Shown here: piece after piece, positions 19,607-28,178 of the stretch | Numbering within the stretch: the stretch's first letter is position 1 | Layout: every line of letters starts with the position of its first letter | Origin: Vibrio maerlii | GTDB lineage: Bacteria; Pseudomonadota; Gammaproteobacteria; Enterobacterales; Vibrionaceae | Length of the DNA: 64,000 bases | Assembly (NCBI RefSeq): GCF_003415655.1 | Contig: NZ_QRHC01000002.1 | Coordinates: forward strand, 558,008-622,007 | Direction of reading: 5' to 3' | Position numbers and translations under genes: made by a program | Notes under the pieces: model-generated | Told to the model about the DNA's origin: nothing | Seen by the model: only the letters and a program-made list of their open reading frames with translations | The model's database searches: none

Positions 19607-20134
19607 ATGTCATTCGCTAGCCGTTTTCGTTCTACACCACCTTGGATATTGGTGTTTACAGGACTAATCTTGAACGTGCTAGCGATTATGATTACCAGTG
19701 TAGTGCTAGATGAGATGTCTGCTGAACTGGCTGCTCTCAATGAGCAAAAAGCCGATAATATTTATTCGATTCAACTGACATGGAATCAGATTGAATCAAT
19801 TGAACGAAAGCGTGACATGTTGCTGCTCCATTCACATCTCAAGACTGAGTTCTCACCTCTTATTGCTCAAGAGTTACAAAGCGATCTCAATAATTGGACG
19901 GGGAAAACTATCCCATCCATCACAGAGCAAACATTTCCTCAAGTACTTGATATCTTATCCACGACTCAACAATCGTTGCGTGAAAGAATTGATACCTTTT
20001 ATTTAGATAACATTACGGCGACCGAAGTGATTCAGCATCAAAGTGAACGCATGGCCTTTTACAAGAGTATCGCACTCTTTCTACAGATCTTTGGTTTAGC
20101 GCTGATTTTGGCTAGAGATTTAGCGAGAAAATAA
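19607..20134 (+). CDS. Two-TM coiled-coil membrane protein, unknown
   Basis: I do not recognise a family. At 175 aa it has a transmembrane helix near residues 13-33, a region of about 110 residues rich in E, Q, L and N that looks helical and partly coiled-coil (NQIESIERKRDMLLLHSHLK), and a second helix at about 149-168. The topology resembles sensor-like periplasmic helical domains without a cytoplasmic output domain. It probably belongs to the operon with the MAPEG gene and is followed by a strong terminator. Confidence 0.7.
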   Translation: MSFASRFRSTPPWILVFTGLILNVLAIMITSVVLDEMSAELAALNEQKADNIYSIQLTWNQIESIERKRDMLLLHSHLKTEFSPLIAQELQSDLNNWTGKTIPSITEQTFPQVLDILSTTQQSLRERIDTFYLDNITATEVIQHQSERMAFYKSIALFLQIFGLALILARDLARK

Positions 20135-20141
20135 AGATAGC

Positions 20142-20177
20142 AATGAGGTGAGCACTTGACTCACCTCATTTGTTTTT
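20142..20177. terminator. Bidirectional terminator between convergent genes
   Basis: An 11-bp perfect stem (20142-20152 with 20160-20170) carries a 7-base loop. TTTGTTTTTAG lies on the plus side. It serves the plus-strand membrane-protein operon and possibly the convergent acyltransferase. Confidence 0.85.
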
Positions 20178-20191
20178 AGCATAAGGGAAGG

Positions 20192-21244
20192 TTAGCGCAG
20201 AAGAATCTTAGCTAGCGGTGTTTTCTCAATACCTTTCACAAACAGCAGTGCCAGGATCAAAGTACCAATAATGACGGTGAGATCCTTGCTAGCACCGTGT
20301 AAGCCATTGATGCCGGCCACGTTGTTCATGATGATGACAAATAATAGGTGACTGACATAGATTCCAAGTACACTCTTCGCAATGTTAAACACCCATGCTT
20401 GGTTACCAAGGTTAGGTTTAGACAAGAACCATAAAAAAGTACCTGTCCCCCAAATAGCGGTACCAAACAAGAAGTCGTGGATGTTAAAAGCAACATCGAA
20501 ATGCGTTAACCACAGTGCTTCACAGAAGTGCATCAGCAGTCCCAAGAACGCAATAGCCATTGCAATACCTGACTTAAACTGGATATTCTTCTCACGAACC
20601 ATGAAACCAATCGCTACCATTAACAAGCTGAAGAATGGGCCATTACGCGTGAAGATTGGTGACCAGATCTCGGTGAGATTGACATAGCTTCCCGCCAGTA
20701 CACCATAGACATACAAACCTAAGCCAAGCGGGAATATCCAAGAAGCTTTTTTGCTGTTTAGCAAAACGGCCATGATACCCACCGCGATAATCAATGCTGG
20801 AATAAACCAAAGGTGTACTAATCCACCTTCAAACAAGGTATTGACTGGCGTTTGCATCAGGTAACCCCAATAACCTTGGCGCTCAGCTAGGTAGCCATGT
20901 TCTGCGACGACACCGAGGTTAAAAGGCATTGCGAGGCTGATGACGCTCCAAACGAGCCAAACTTTAAACAGTGGCTTTGAGTAAGACTTAAAGGTCTCAA
21001 TCGGAGCTTGAACCAACTTAGGTTGGATTAGGAAACCAGAGATCAAAAAGAAGCACGGTACCGCAAAGCGTGTAATTTGATTGAAGATATAGCCGACCCA
21101 TGGCACTTCATCGAACTGCCAGTAAGTGAGCATCATTTGGCAATGCATAGCAATGATTACTAGCATAGAGAGGACGCGAAGCAGTTCAATGCTGGCGATT
21201 TTTCCTTTTTGAGACTGGGGTTGAGTTGATTGGTTTTGTGTCAT
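20192..21244 (-). CDS. Acyltransferase family 3 membrane protein
   Basis: This multi-pass membrane O-acyltransferase (350 aa, about ten hydrophobic segments) has the family start pattern SIELLRVLSMLVIIAMHC, with the catalytic-type histidine after the first helix, and FLISGFLI further on. Members acetylate or succinylate extracellular glycans (WecH/OafA-like). No polysaccharide genes are adjacent, so the substrate is unknown. It is monocistronic and convergent with the upstream membrane-protein operon. Confidence 0.88.
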   Translation of the reverse strand: MTQNQSTQPQSQKGKIASIELLRVLSMLVIIAMHCQMMLTYWQFDEVPWVGYIFNQITRFAVPCFFLISGFLIQPKLVQAPIETFKSYSKPLFKVWLVWSVISLAMPFNLGVVAEHGYLAERQGYWGYLMQTPVNTLFEGGLVHLWFIPALIIAVGIMAVLLNSKKASWIFPLGLGLYVYGVLAGSYVNLTEIWSPIFTRNGPFFSLLMVAIGFMVREKNIQFKSGIAMAIAFLGLLMHFCEALWLTHFDVAFNIHDFLFGTAIWGTGTFLWFLSKPNLGNQAWVFNIAKSVLGIYVSHLLFVIIMNNVAGINGLHGASKDLTVIIGTLILALLFVKGIEKTPLAKILLR

Positions 21245-21403
21245 GTTAGCGCACTCTATAAATAACTGTGCGGCAACATATCAGACAATATTTTTGATGA
21301 ATATCACTACATTCTGAATTGTTGATTCCCAACGTTTCAAAGTGTTGCATTCCCACGCACTTCACATTATTGAAGAACTCATTGAGGCGGCAGTTCAGGA
21401 TAG

Positions 21404-21439
21404 AAAAACGCCTACATCAGTGCAAACTGATGTAGGCGT
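21404..21439 (-). terminator. treC terminator
   Basis: A 14-bp perfect stem (21408-21421 with 21426-21439) closes a GCAA loop, followed on the minus strand by TTTTCTA. Confidence 0.9.
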
Positions 21440-21472
21440 ATTATTCACGGGATCTCAGTGATGGTACTTAAC

Positions 21473-23167
21473 TTAGCTTTCAATCAGCAAAATGCGCGTC
21501 TCGTATGGGCGTAACACTTGCTGCTTAGTAACAGCCAGCTCTTGGTCTTCATAGTTACTGAGTAGTACCTTAGCCTTACTCAGTTCGGTGCCGACCGGCA
21601 ACGTACACTCTGCTTGGTCTGCGTAGAAGTTGTTTAAGCAGATAAGGGTTTGATTCTCGCTCTGGCGCTTATAACCAAAGATTGCTGAGTGCTCAGGGTA
21701 GAGGTCTTGATAATCACCGGTGGTGATGACGTCTACGTCTTTACGCAATTGAATCAGTTGTTTATAGAAGTAGAACACAGAGTTTTTATCATCAACTGCT
21801 GCCTCAGCATTCAATGCAGGGTAATTGCTCGCAACTTCTAACCAAGGTTGTGCTTTAGAGAATCCTGCAAACTCCGAAGCATTCCACTGCATTGGAGTAC
21901 GTGAATTATCACGCGACTTCTGAGCCAAAATCGCAATCATTTCATCGTGGGTAACGACTTTGTCACGATTAACCATGATGTCGTACATATTGGTACTTTC
22001 TACGTCACGGTATTGTTCAATCGATGTGTAACCAGGGTTGGTCATACCGATCTCTTCGCCTTGGTAGATGTACGGCGTGCCTTGCATCATGTGTACCACC
22101 GCGCCTAACATCTTCGCCGATTCCACTCGATACTCAGAATCATTGCCTAGACGGCTGACAATGCGAGGTTGGTCGTGGTTACACCAGAATAGCGCTCCCC
22201 AGCCTTTGCCGTTTAGACCCGTCTGCCAGTGGTTAAAGATCTCTTTTAGCTGAGAGAAATTGAATGGTGCTTTAGTCCACTTCTCACCGTTCGGGTAATC
22301 GACTTTAAGGTGGTGGAAGTTAAATACCATCGACAGCTCTTTGTTATCGAGAGAAGAGTACTGCTGACAGTGCTCAAGCGTGGTTGATGACATCTCGCCG
22401 ACCGTCACGCTGCCATATTTTTGGAAAACCGCTTCGCTGATCTCTTGTAGGTATTGATGCACCTTGGGACCGTCAGTGTAAAAGCGGCGACCATCACCAA
22501 TATCATCATTCGGGAAGTCTTGTTGCTTAGATATTAGGTTGATGACATCTAGGCGGAAACCATCGATCCCTTTCTCTGCCCAGAAGCTGATGACGTCTTT
22601 GACTTCTTCACGAACTTTCGGGTTTTCCCAGTTAAGGTCCGCCTGCTCTTTGGCAAACAGGTGTAGGTAGTACTGGCCGGTTGCTTCATCTAATTCCCAA
22701 GCGTTGCCACCGAATTTTGATTCCCAGTTGTTTGGTGCTTCACCATTGATGGGATCTTTCCAGATGTAGTAATCACGGTATGGGCTGTTTTTATCACCCA
22801 ATGCCGATTGGAACCACTTGTGCTCGGTTGAGGTGTGGTTAACCACGATGTCCATGATGATGCGAATACCGTGCTCATGTGCTTCTGCCAGTAGCTGATC
22901 GAAATCCGCCATGGTGCCAAAGTCTGGGTTGATCGCGTAGTAGTCAGAGATATCGTAGCCGTTATCGATCATTGGCGACTCGTAAATGGGAGTCAGCCAG
23001 ATGGCATCAATGCCGAGATGCTTGAGGTAATCTAACTTAGAGATAATACCTTGAATGTCACCGGTGCCTTTTGCACCACTGTCACAGAAACTCTTTGGGT
23101 AAATTTGGTAGATAGACGCTTTTTTCCACCACAGTTTATCAGCTGATTGAGTCATTAACGTTGTCAT
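21473..23167 (-). CDS. treC: Trehalose-6-phosphate hydrolase
   Basis: This cytoplasmic GH13 enzyme splits trehalose-6-phosphate, made by TreB during uptake, into glucose and glucose-6-phosphate. The GH13 catalytic triad is visible: D207 in GFRLDVIN, E258 in VGEMS and D332 in NHDQPR. The length, 564 aa, is normal. A second in-frame ATG at codon 5 is an equally good start. It follows treB by 84 bp, with an attenuator-like hairpin between them. Oligo-1,6-glucosidase is the main related alternative, but the treB/treR context decides it. Confidence 0.95.
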   Translation of the reverse strand: MTTLMTQSADKLWWKKASIYQIYPKSFCDSGAKGTGDIQGIISKLDYLKHLGIDAIWLTPIYESPMIDNGYDISDYYAINPDFGTMADFDQLLAEAHEHGIRIIMDIVVNHTSTEHKWFQSALGDKNSPYRDYYIWKDPINGEAPNNWESKFGGNAWELDEATGQYYLHLFAKEQADLNWENPKVREEVKDVISFWAEKGIDGFRLDVINLISKQQDFPNDDIGDGRRFYTDGPKVHQYLQEISEAVFQKYGSVTVGEMSSTTLEHCQQYSSLDNKELSMVFNFHHLKVDYPNGEKWTKAPFNFSQLKEIFNHWQTGLNGKGWGALFWCNHDQPRIVSRLGNDSEYRVESAKMLGAVVHMMQGTPYIYQGEEIGMTNPGYTSIEQYRDVESTNMYDIMVNRDKVVTHDEMIAILAQKSRDNSRTPMQWNASEFAGFSKAQPWLEVASNYPALNAEAAVDDKNSVFYFYKQLIQLRKDVDVITTGDYQDLYPEHSAIFGYKRQSENQTLICLNNFYADQAECTLPVGTELSKAKVLLSNYEDQELAVTKQQVLRPYETRILLIES

Positions 23168-23204
23168 GGTACTTACACTTAAAAATAGAAATCAAAAATC
23201 GAAA

Positions 23205-23238
23205 AAATGAAAGGGGAGCAGTCAGGCCTGCTCTCCCT
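23205..23238 (-). terminator. Attenuator-like hairpin between treB and treC
   Basis: A stem with a single-base bulge (23212-23221 with 23228-23238) is followed on the minus strand by TTTCATTTTTTCG. It would let only part of the transcripts reach treC, or it protects the treB 3' end. Confidence 0.6.
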
Positions 23239-23251
23239 TGGGGGTTACGAA

Positions 23252-24676
23252 CTACGCGTTTGCGACTTCCAGTTCGCCTTTACCCTGTGCTCGCTTGTAT
23301 AGGAATAGCGTTAGCATTGCAGGGATAAAGATGGCGACGAGCATTGCGATGCCATAGATGCCCCAATATTGCGGTTGGATAGATAGGATGCCAGGTAGAC
23401 CGCCTACACCGATACCATTTGCCATCACACCTGCGCTACCACACAGCGCTGCTGCAATCGCACTGCCCACCATTGCGCTAAGCATTGGGAACTTGTATTT
23501 CAGGTTGATACCGTACATCGCAGGCTCTGTTACACCTAAGTATGCTGAGATTGCCGCTGGTACAGAGATGTCACGTTCACCATGTTTCTTGCTGATGATG
23601 ATGATTCCAACGACTGCCGATGCTTGCGCGATATTAGATAGTGCAATAAGAGGCCAGATTGGTGTGCCACCCAGTTCCTGCATAAGTTGCAGGTCAACGG
23701 CGTTGGTTGTGTGGTGAATACCTGTAATAACCAATGGAGCGTATAGGAAACCAAAGATCATCGAACCAAGGACTGCAAAATCACCCGTCATTGCGGCTTT
23801 TGCTGCTGTCGCTACGCCATCACCTAATAGACGACCAAATGGACCGATGATTGAGTGCGCAAGGATTACCGATAGTAGGATTGAAACAAACGGCACAACA
23901 ACTAGGTATAGGTAAGATGGAGTAATACGTTTAAGGTTCGTTTCAATAAAGGCCAGCGCCATACCCGCTAACATGGCAGGGATCACCTGGGCTTGGTAGC
24001 CGACTTTTTCAATCACGAATAGGCCAAAGTCCCATACTTCCGGTACTTCTTTACCAATCAGATAAGCATTCATCAACTGTGGTGAAACCAAGGTCACACC
24101 CAAAGTAATACCCAGAATCGGTGTGCCACCCAGCTTCTTCACGGTTGACCAACATACACCCACCGGTAGGAAGAAGAATATCGCTTCACCAATCAACCAT
24201 AGGAATGAGTGTACGGTTGCCCAGAACTGACTGATTTGTGTCAGCGTCTGGCCATCAAACATCTTGATGTCGCCGATAACGTTACGAAAACCAAGGATCA
24301 AACCACCGGTAATGATTGCAGGGAGAAGGGGTACAAAAATTTCTGCAAGGTGGGAGATGCCGCGCTCAACGATGTTCATGTTTTGGCGAGCAGCGAGCTT
24401 TGCATCGTCTTTCGATGTTTCACTCTTACCAGCTTGCGCTATCAGCATCTTGTATACTTCATCGACTTCAGTGCCGATAACGACTTGGAACTGACCAGCA
24501 TTGGTGAAGCAGCCTTTGACCAGTTTCAGTTGTTCTAGTGCTTTTGCATCGGCTTTGTCAGTATCGTTCAGTACGAAGCGAAGACGGGTTAGACAGTGGC
24601 TAACACTTGCAATGTTGTCGCTACCACCGACTTTCTCGATGATTTGTGCAACATCTTGTTTTGCAATCTTGCTCAT
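23252..24676 (-). CDS. treB: PTS trehalose-specific EIIBC
   Basis: This membrane permease imports trehalose and phosphorylates it to trehalose-6-phosphate. The N-terminal EIIB domain has the phospho-cysteine C28 in SHCLTRLRF, and the EIIC domain with many membrane helices covers about residues 105-465. No EIIA is fused, which fits TreB using the glucose EIIA. At 474 aa it matches the family. Good ribosome-binding site AAGGA. The promoter region holds two mirrored TreR operators and a CRP site. Confidence 0.95.
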   Translation of the reverse strand: MSKIAKQDVAQIIEKVGGSDNIASVSHCLTRLRFVLNDTDKADAKALEQLKLVKGCFTNAGQFQVVIGTEVDEVYKMLIAQAGKSETSKDDAKLAARQNMNIVERGISHLAEIFVPLLPAIITGGLILGFRNVIGDIKMFDGQTLTQISQFWATVHSFLWLIGEAIFFFLPVGVCWSTVKKLGGTPILGITLGVTLVSPQLMNAYLIGKEVPEVWDFGLFVIEKVGYQAQVIPAMLAGMALAFIETNLKRITPSYLYLVVVPFVSILLSVILAHSIIGPFGRLLGDGVATAAKAAMTGDFAVLGSMIFGFLYAPLVITGIHHTTNAVDLQLMQELGGTPIWPLIALSNIAQASAVVGIIIISKKHGERDISVPAAISAYLGVTEPAMYGINLKYKFPMLSAMVGSAIAAALCGSAGVMANGIGVGGLPGILSIQPQYWGIYGIAMLVAIFIPAMLTLFLYKRAQGKGELEVANA

Positions 24677-24717
24677 TGGGATGTCCTTAGTTTCTGAATA
24701 GGGTTTATCTATTTTTT

Positions 24718-24733
24718 ATGGGAATGTTCCCAT
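24718..24733 (-). promoter_or_regulatory. TreR operator O1
   Basis: ATGGGAATGTTCCCAT has 7-bp palindromic arms matching the TreR/LacI-type site around GGGAAC/GTTCCC. It lies between the treB promoter and its start codon and is the exact reverse complement of the second operator. Confidence 0.82.
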
Positions 24734-24742
24734 TTGTTGTTG

Positions 24743-24748
24743 AGTATA
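24743..24748 (-). promoter_or_regulatory. Candidate -10 element of treB
   Basis: TATACT on the minus strand lies between the two TreR operators. It predicts a start point near 24736, with the upstream operator over the -35 area. No clear -35 hexamer is seen. Confidence 0.45.
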
Positions 24749-24773
24749 ATGCCGATAACTGAATAAAGAATAA

Positions 24774-24789
24774 ATGGGAACATTCCCAT
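24774..24789 (-). promoter_or_regulatory. TreR operator O2
   Basis: ATGGGAACATTCCCAT is the exact reverse complement of the operator at 24718-24733, 56 bp away measured start to start. That distance is about five helical turns and would allow looping across the promoter. Confidence 0.82.
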
Positions 24790-24791
24790 CA

Positions 24792-24807
24792 TTTGAGAAC
24801 GATCACA
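24792..24807 (-). promoter_or_regulatory. CRP site upstream of treB
   Basis: TTTGAGAACGATCACA matches TGTGA-N6-TCACA with one mismatch. It is centred about 63 bp upstream of the likely treB start point, a class I position. Confidence 0.6.
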
Positions 24808-24885
24808 AATTAATTTTAGCGCGTGTGAAGGGTAACGAGCAGGTTATAAAGGGCAAAAGGACCTCAAACCCTTATGCTAAAAGCT

Positions 24886-25833
24886 CTAGAGTGAAATAGG
24901 CTCTTGGGTAATGTGGGTTTGTTGATACTCACCATTGAGCTGGCTCATTAGTACCTGCGCAGCTTTGTGGCCCGCTTGCTGATACCCAGGGTCAATACTA
25001 ATGGTTTTTGGGAACAAGAAGGAGAGTAGCTCATTGCCACCTACTCCGGTCACGATGACGTCCTCACGACCTAGTTCTTGTAAGCGCTTAATCACTCCCA
25101 TAGCCAACGTATCACTCGCGCAGACAATGGCTTGGGTTTGATCTGTGATGACGTTAGCGCAGTTTTCGTAAGCACTTTCATGGCTCAACTGACCGGTTTG
25201 ATAGCTTGGTTCTTGCCCTGTTCGTTCACACCAATCTAGATAGGCGTTGAGACGCAGCAGACCTGTGGTTTTATCGCTAGGGTCAACACCAACGTAAGCG
25301 ATATTGTTGAGGTTTTGCTCGGTAATAGAGGCGATAGCCTGACTAATGACACCCGCATTATCGTAATTGATCGAAGAGACCTCATCGGTGTCCATTGCGA
25401 TAACTACAGCGCGGTTGTCCCATTTCTTGAGTGGTTCGATATCGCAGTCACTGAAACCAAACACAACCACACCATCGACATTGCGACGCTGCAAAACCTC
25501 CAAATGCTCATTGGTCTTCTCTCGACTGAACTGACTTTCCATGATCACTGCGTCATAGCCATTGGCGTAGATCACCTCAAGGATGCTACTGACTGCTTTG
25601 TTTTCTGACGGAGAATCAAGACGAGAGATAATAATTCCAATAACTTTCTGGCTACCACCACGCATTGATTGTGCTGATTTGGAAGGGACATAACCAGACT
25701 CTCTGATCACTCTTTCCACTTTTTCTCGGGTTTCAGGTTTAACCTTTGGATCGTTGGTCAGTACACGTGACACAGTGGATTTACCGACGCCAGAGAGTTT
25801 AGCGATATCGAGGATGGTGAGTTTTTTGCTCAT
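24886..25833 (-). CDS. treR: Trehalose operon repressor TreR
   Basis: This LacI-family repressor binds trehalose-6-phosphate and controls treBC. The frame is open to an ATG at 25950, but the real start is the internal ATG ending at 25833 (MSKKLTILDIAKLSGVGKST). That puts the helix-turn-helix at residues 6-25 and gives 315 aa, the same length as E. coli TreR. The upstream 39 codons have no domain character. The conserved LacI-type blocks MRGGSQKVIGIIISRLDS and NVDGVVVFGF are present. It is transcribed in the same direction as treB but upstream, with the operators in between. Confidence 0.93.
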   Translation of the reverse strand: MSKKLTILDIAKLSGVGKSTVSRVLTNDPKVKPETREKVERVIRESGYVPSKSAQSMRGGSQKVIGIIISRLDSPSENKAVSSILEVIYANGYDAVIMESQFSREKTNEHLEVLQRRNVDGVVVFGFSDCDIEPLKKWDNRAVVIAMDTDEVSSINYDNAGVISQAIASITEQNLNNIAYVGVDPSDKTTGLLRLNAYLDWCERTGQEPSYQTGQLSHESAYENCANVITDQTQAIVCASDTLAMGVIKRLQELGREDVIVTGVGGNELLSFLFPKTISIDPGYQQAGHKAAQVLMSQLNGEYQQTHITQEPISL

Positions 25834-25966
25834 GAGTAGGTTTAGGTTTCTGGTTATTGTTTCAATGAATGCATAGCCATATGCGTTGAACGCTAAAGGT
25901 AGAGGGTTTTGCAGTGGTTGTAAATGCGGGCGATCAGAAAAAGAAGCCATTTGCTAGTTATAACGA

Positions 25967-25990
25967 AAGCCCCTCAAAACTGAGGGGCTT
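25967..25990 (-). terminator. Terminator of the fructose-type PTS gene
   Basis: A 10-bp perfect stem (25967-25976 with 25981-25990) closes an AAAC loop, 34 bases beyond the PTS stop. Confidence 0.82.
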
Positions 25991-26023
25991 GATATAGAAA
26001 GTGCTTTATTTAGCTGTTGTAGC

Positions 26024-27946
26024 TTAGTTAGTCGCTAGCTGAGCTTGTTGGTTTTTCTTTGCGCGGTTTAAACGCATCTTCTTAAGCGTGATAGCGACAA
26101 ATGCTGTTGTTGCGACACCGATAGCCATTGCGATTAGCGCTAGAAGCGGCTTGTTGAATGCGCCAAGTAGTACAACGATAGGACCACCGTGAGCAACGTT
26201 ACATGTTAGGCCGAATGAGAAGCCTAGCACACACGCTACTGCTGAGCCGATCATGTTGGCTGGGATGACCGCAAATGGGTCGCGAGCTGCGAATGGGATT
26301 GCACCTTCAGAGATACCTACCATACCCATAGCCGTAGCCGCTTTCGCATTCTCAACTTCTTCGCCTTCGAATAGGTTCATTTTGCTACCGATGAATGCTG
26401 CGAGTGCCATACCTAGGGGAGCAACAGGGATTGCAGCCGCTTGTGCACCCATGAACTGAGTTTGACCTTCAGCAATCAAGCCGACACTGAATAGGAAAGC
26501 TACCTTGCCGAAAGGACCACCCATATCGAAGCCTTGCATCAAACCAATCACGATACCGATGATGATCACGTTACCCGTCGATAGGTTCGCCAGTACGTTG
26601 TTCATGGTTTCCATGATGCCAGCGATCGGTGCACCGATGATGAAGATGAACACTGCAGCAATGAAGAGCGAGCCAGCAATTGGCGCGATCATGATTGGTA
26701 CAAGTGGCTGAATCATCTTCGAGTAGTTGAAGCTGACAATCCACTTAACGAAGTAACCCACCAATAGACCAGCAATAATGGCACCAATGAAGCCTGTACC
26801 CGCACCAGCGTCATAGAAAGAGCCATTGTTTGCGATCCAACCACCAATCAGACCCGGAGCAAGACCTGGACGGTCAGCAATCGCATAAGCAATGTAACCA
26901 GCAAGGACAGGAATCATCAAGGTAAAGCCAACCACACCTACGTCGAGAATCTTATTCCACAGACTTCCTTCTGGAATCGCAAGTCCACCTGGCGTTGGCT
27001 CACCTCCGATCGCGAGGGAAAGGGCGATCAAGATACCGCCGACCACGACGAATGGGATCATGTGAGATACACCATTCATTAAATATTTGTAGAGGTCTTT
27101 ACCTGAACCACCAGGGCCAACCACATTCGCATTCTGAGTAGAAGCTTTGCCGTCACCTTGGTAGATTGGCGCTTCAAGTGCTTGCTCAATCAGCTTATCT
27201 GCTTCTTTAATTGCGGCTTTAACGCCGGTGATAATGACTTTCTTCCCTGCAAAACGGTTAAGATCGACTTGTTTGTCACAAGCGACAACAATCGCGTCTG
27301 CACGCTCGATATCGGCATCAGTCGGAGAGTTGCGTACACCGATAGAACCGTTGGTTTCAACGCGGTGCTCATAGCCCATCTCGGTTGCGGCTTTTTCAAT
27401 AGATTCAGCAGCCAGATAAGTGTGTGCCACACCCGTTGGACAGCCGGTTACACCAATGATAAAGCCTTTGCTGATGGCATGTTTTGGCTTTTCTTCTTCG
27501 TTGCTTGCTGTGATCAGCGCCAACGCTTCTTCTGCCGTTTTTGCAGCTTTAAGGTTTTCAAGGAACGAAGGCTCAATGATTTTAGATGAAAGATTAGCGA
27601 GAACTTCAATATGGAAATCCGAAGCCTGTGCAGGAGAGGCGATCATAAAGAAGATGTCAGATGGCTGCCCATCTTCTGCTCCATAATCAATCCCTGTTTT
27701 ACTGATACCTACAGCGATGGCAGGTGATGTGACTGCCGCGCTTTTTGCGTGAGGAAGGGCGATGCCGTCTTCAAATCCTGTGTTTCCTGTCTCTTCTCGT
27801 TCCCATAGGTCACGAACGAATAGCGCTTTGTCTGAAACCTTACCTGCAGACGCTAAAACATCAGCAAGCTCTTGGAATACAGACTCCTTGTCTGTCGCAG
27901 TTAATTCAAGTTTGATTAGCTGCTCATTGAGGATCTCTTTCATCAT
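26024..27946 (-). CDS. PTS fructose-family EIIABC permease of the glycyl-radical regulon
   Basis: This single-chain phosphotransferase imports and phosphorylates a sugar or polyol. It has an EIIA domain (phospho-histidine H66 in ALPHAKS), an EIIB domain starting near residue 160 (phospho-cysteine C169 in GVTGCPTGVAHT) and a fructose-type EIIC from about residue 283 to the end; 640 aa. No fructose-1-phosphate kinase or HPr-like partner is adjacent, unlike a true fru operon. The operator core TGTATTTACA 51 bp upstream is the same as in front of the dioxygenase and the glycyl-radical enzyme. I therefore infer that it feeds that pathway. The substrate is unknown; an ordinary fructose transporter remains possible. 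Confidence 0.9.
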   Translation of the reverse strand: MMKEILNEQLIKLELTATDKESVFQELADVLASAGKVSDKALFVRDLWEREETGNTGFEDGIALPHAKSAAVTSPAIAVGISKTGIDYGAEDGQPSDIFFMIASPAQASDFHIEVLANLSSKIIEPSFLENLKAAKTAEEALALITASNEEEKPKHAISKGFIIGVTGCPTGVAHTYLAAESIEKAATEMGYEHRVETNGSIGVRNSPTDADIERADAIVVACDKQVDLNRFAGKKVIITGVKAAIKEADKLIEQALEAPIYQGDGKASTQNANVVGPGGSGKDLYKYLMNGVSHMIPFVVVGGILIALSLAIGGEPTPGGLAIPEGSLWNKILDVGVVGFTLMIPVLAGYIAYAIADRPGLAPGLIGGWIANNGSFYDAGAGTGFIGAIIAGLLVGYFVKWIVSFNYSKMIQPLVPIMIAPIAGSLFIAAVFIFIIGAPIAGIMETMNNVLANLSTGNVIIIGIVIGLMQGFDMGGPFGKVAFLFSVGLIAEGQTQFMGAQAAAIPVAPLGMALAAFIGSKMNLFEGEEVENAKAATAMGMVGISEGAIPFAARDPFAVIPANMIGSAVACVLGFSFGLTCNVAHGGPIVVLLGAFNKPLLALIAMAIGVATTAFVAITLKKMRLNRAKKNQQAQLATN

Positions 27947-27994
27947 AATGCGGATCTCTTTGTTATTTGTAGGGTAACGTAAGCTTAATTTATA

Positions 27995-28009
27995 TATGTA
28001 TTTACAAAT
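27995..28009 (-). promoter_or_regulatory. GntR/HutC-type operator in front of the PTS gene
   Basis: The core TGTATTTACA is at 27997-28006 with A/T-rich flanks. The same 10-mer is present at 29289-29298 (inverted) and 31116-31125. Confidence 0.7.
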
Positions 28010-28112
28010 CAGATTCTATATTAGGAGGGGATTGGCGGTGTTAAATTGACCCTAATCATGTTTTTTAATAGAGGATAGCTCAATTTAGCCGCCTATTGTC
28101 CAAACTGTGAAC

Positions 28113-28132
28113 TGGTTAACGCTGATTAACCA
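28113..28132. promoter_or_regulatory. Spaced palindrome upstream of the PTS gene
   Basis: The arms TGGTTAA and TTAACCA are separated by six bases, about 170 bp upstream of the PTS start and 47 bp after the propeller gene. It could be a second regulator site or a hairpin. Unassigned. Confidence 0.35.
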
Positions 28133-28178
28133 AACTTACGGAAACTCCCCTTATTGACATTTTTGTTATGTCAAATAT

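Noticed and set aside
27158-27589. 143-aa plus-strand open frame
   Set aside because: It is antisense to the EIIA/EIIB part of the PTS gene, which has intact phosphorylation sites.
26024-27946. Classical fructose operon (fruBKA)
   Set aside because: No 1-phosphofructokinase or FPr-like gene is adjacent and no Cra-type site was seen; the operator links the gene to the GntR set.
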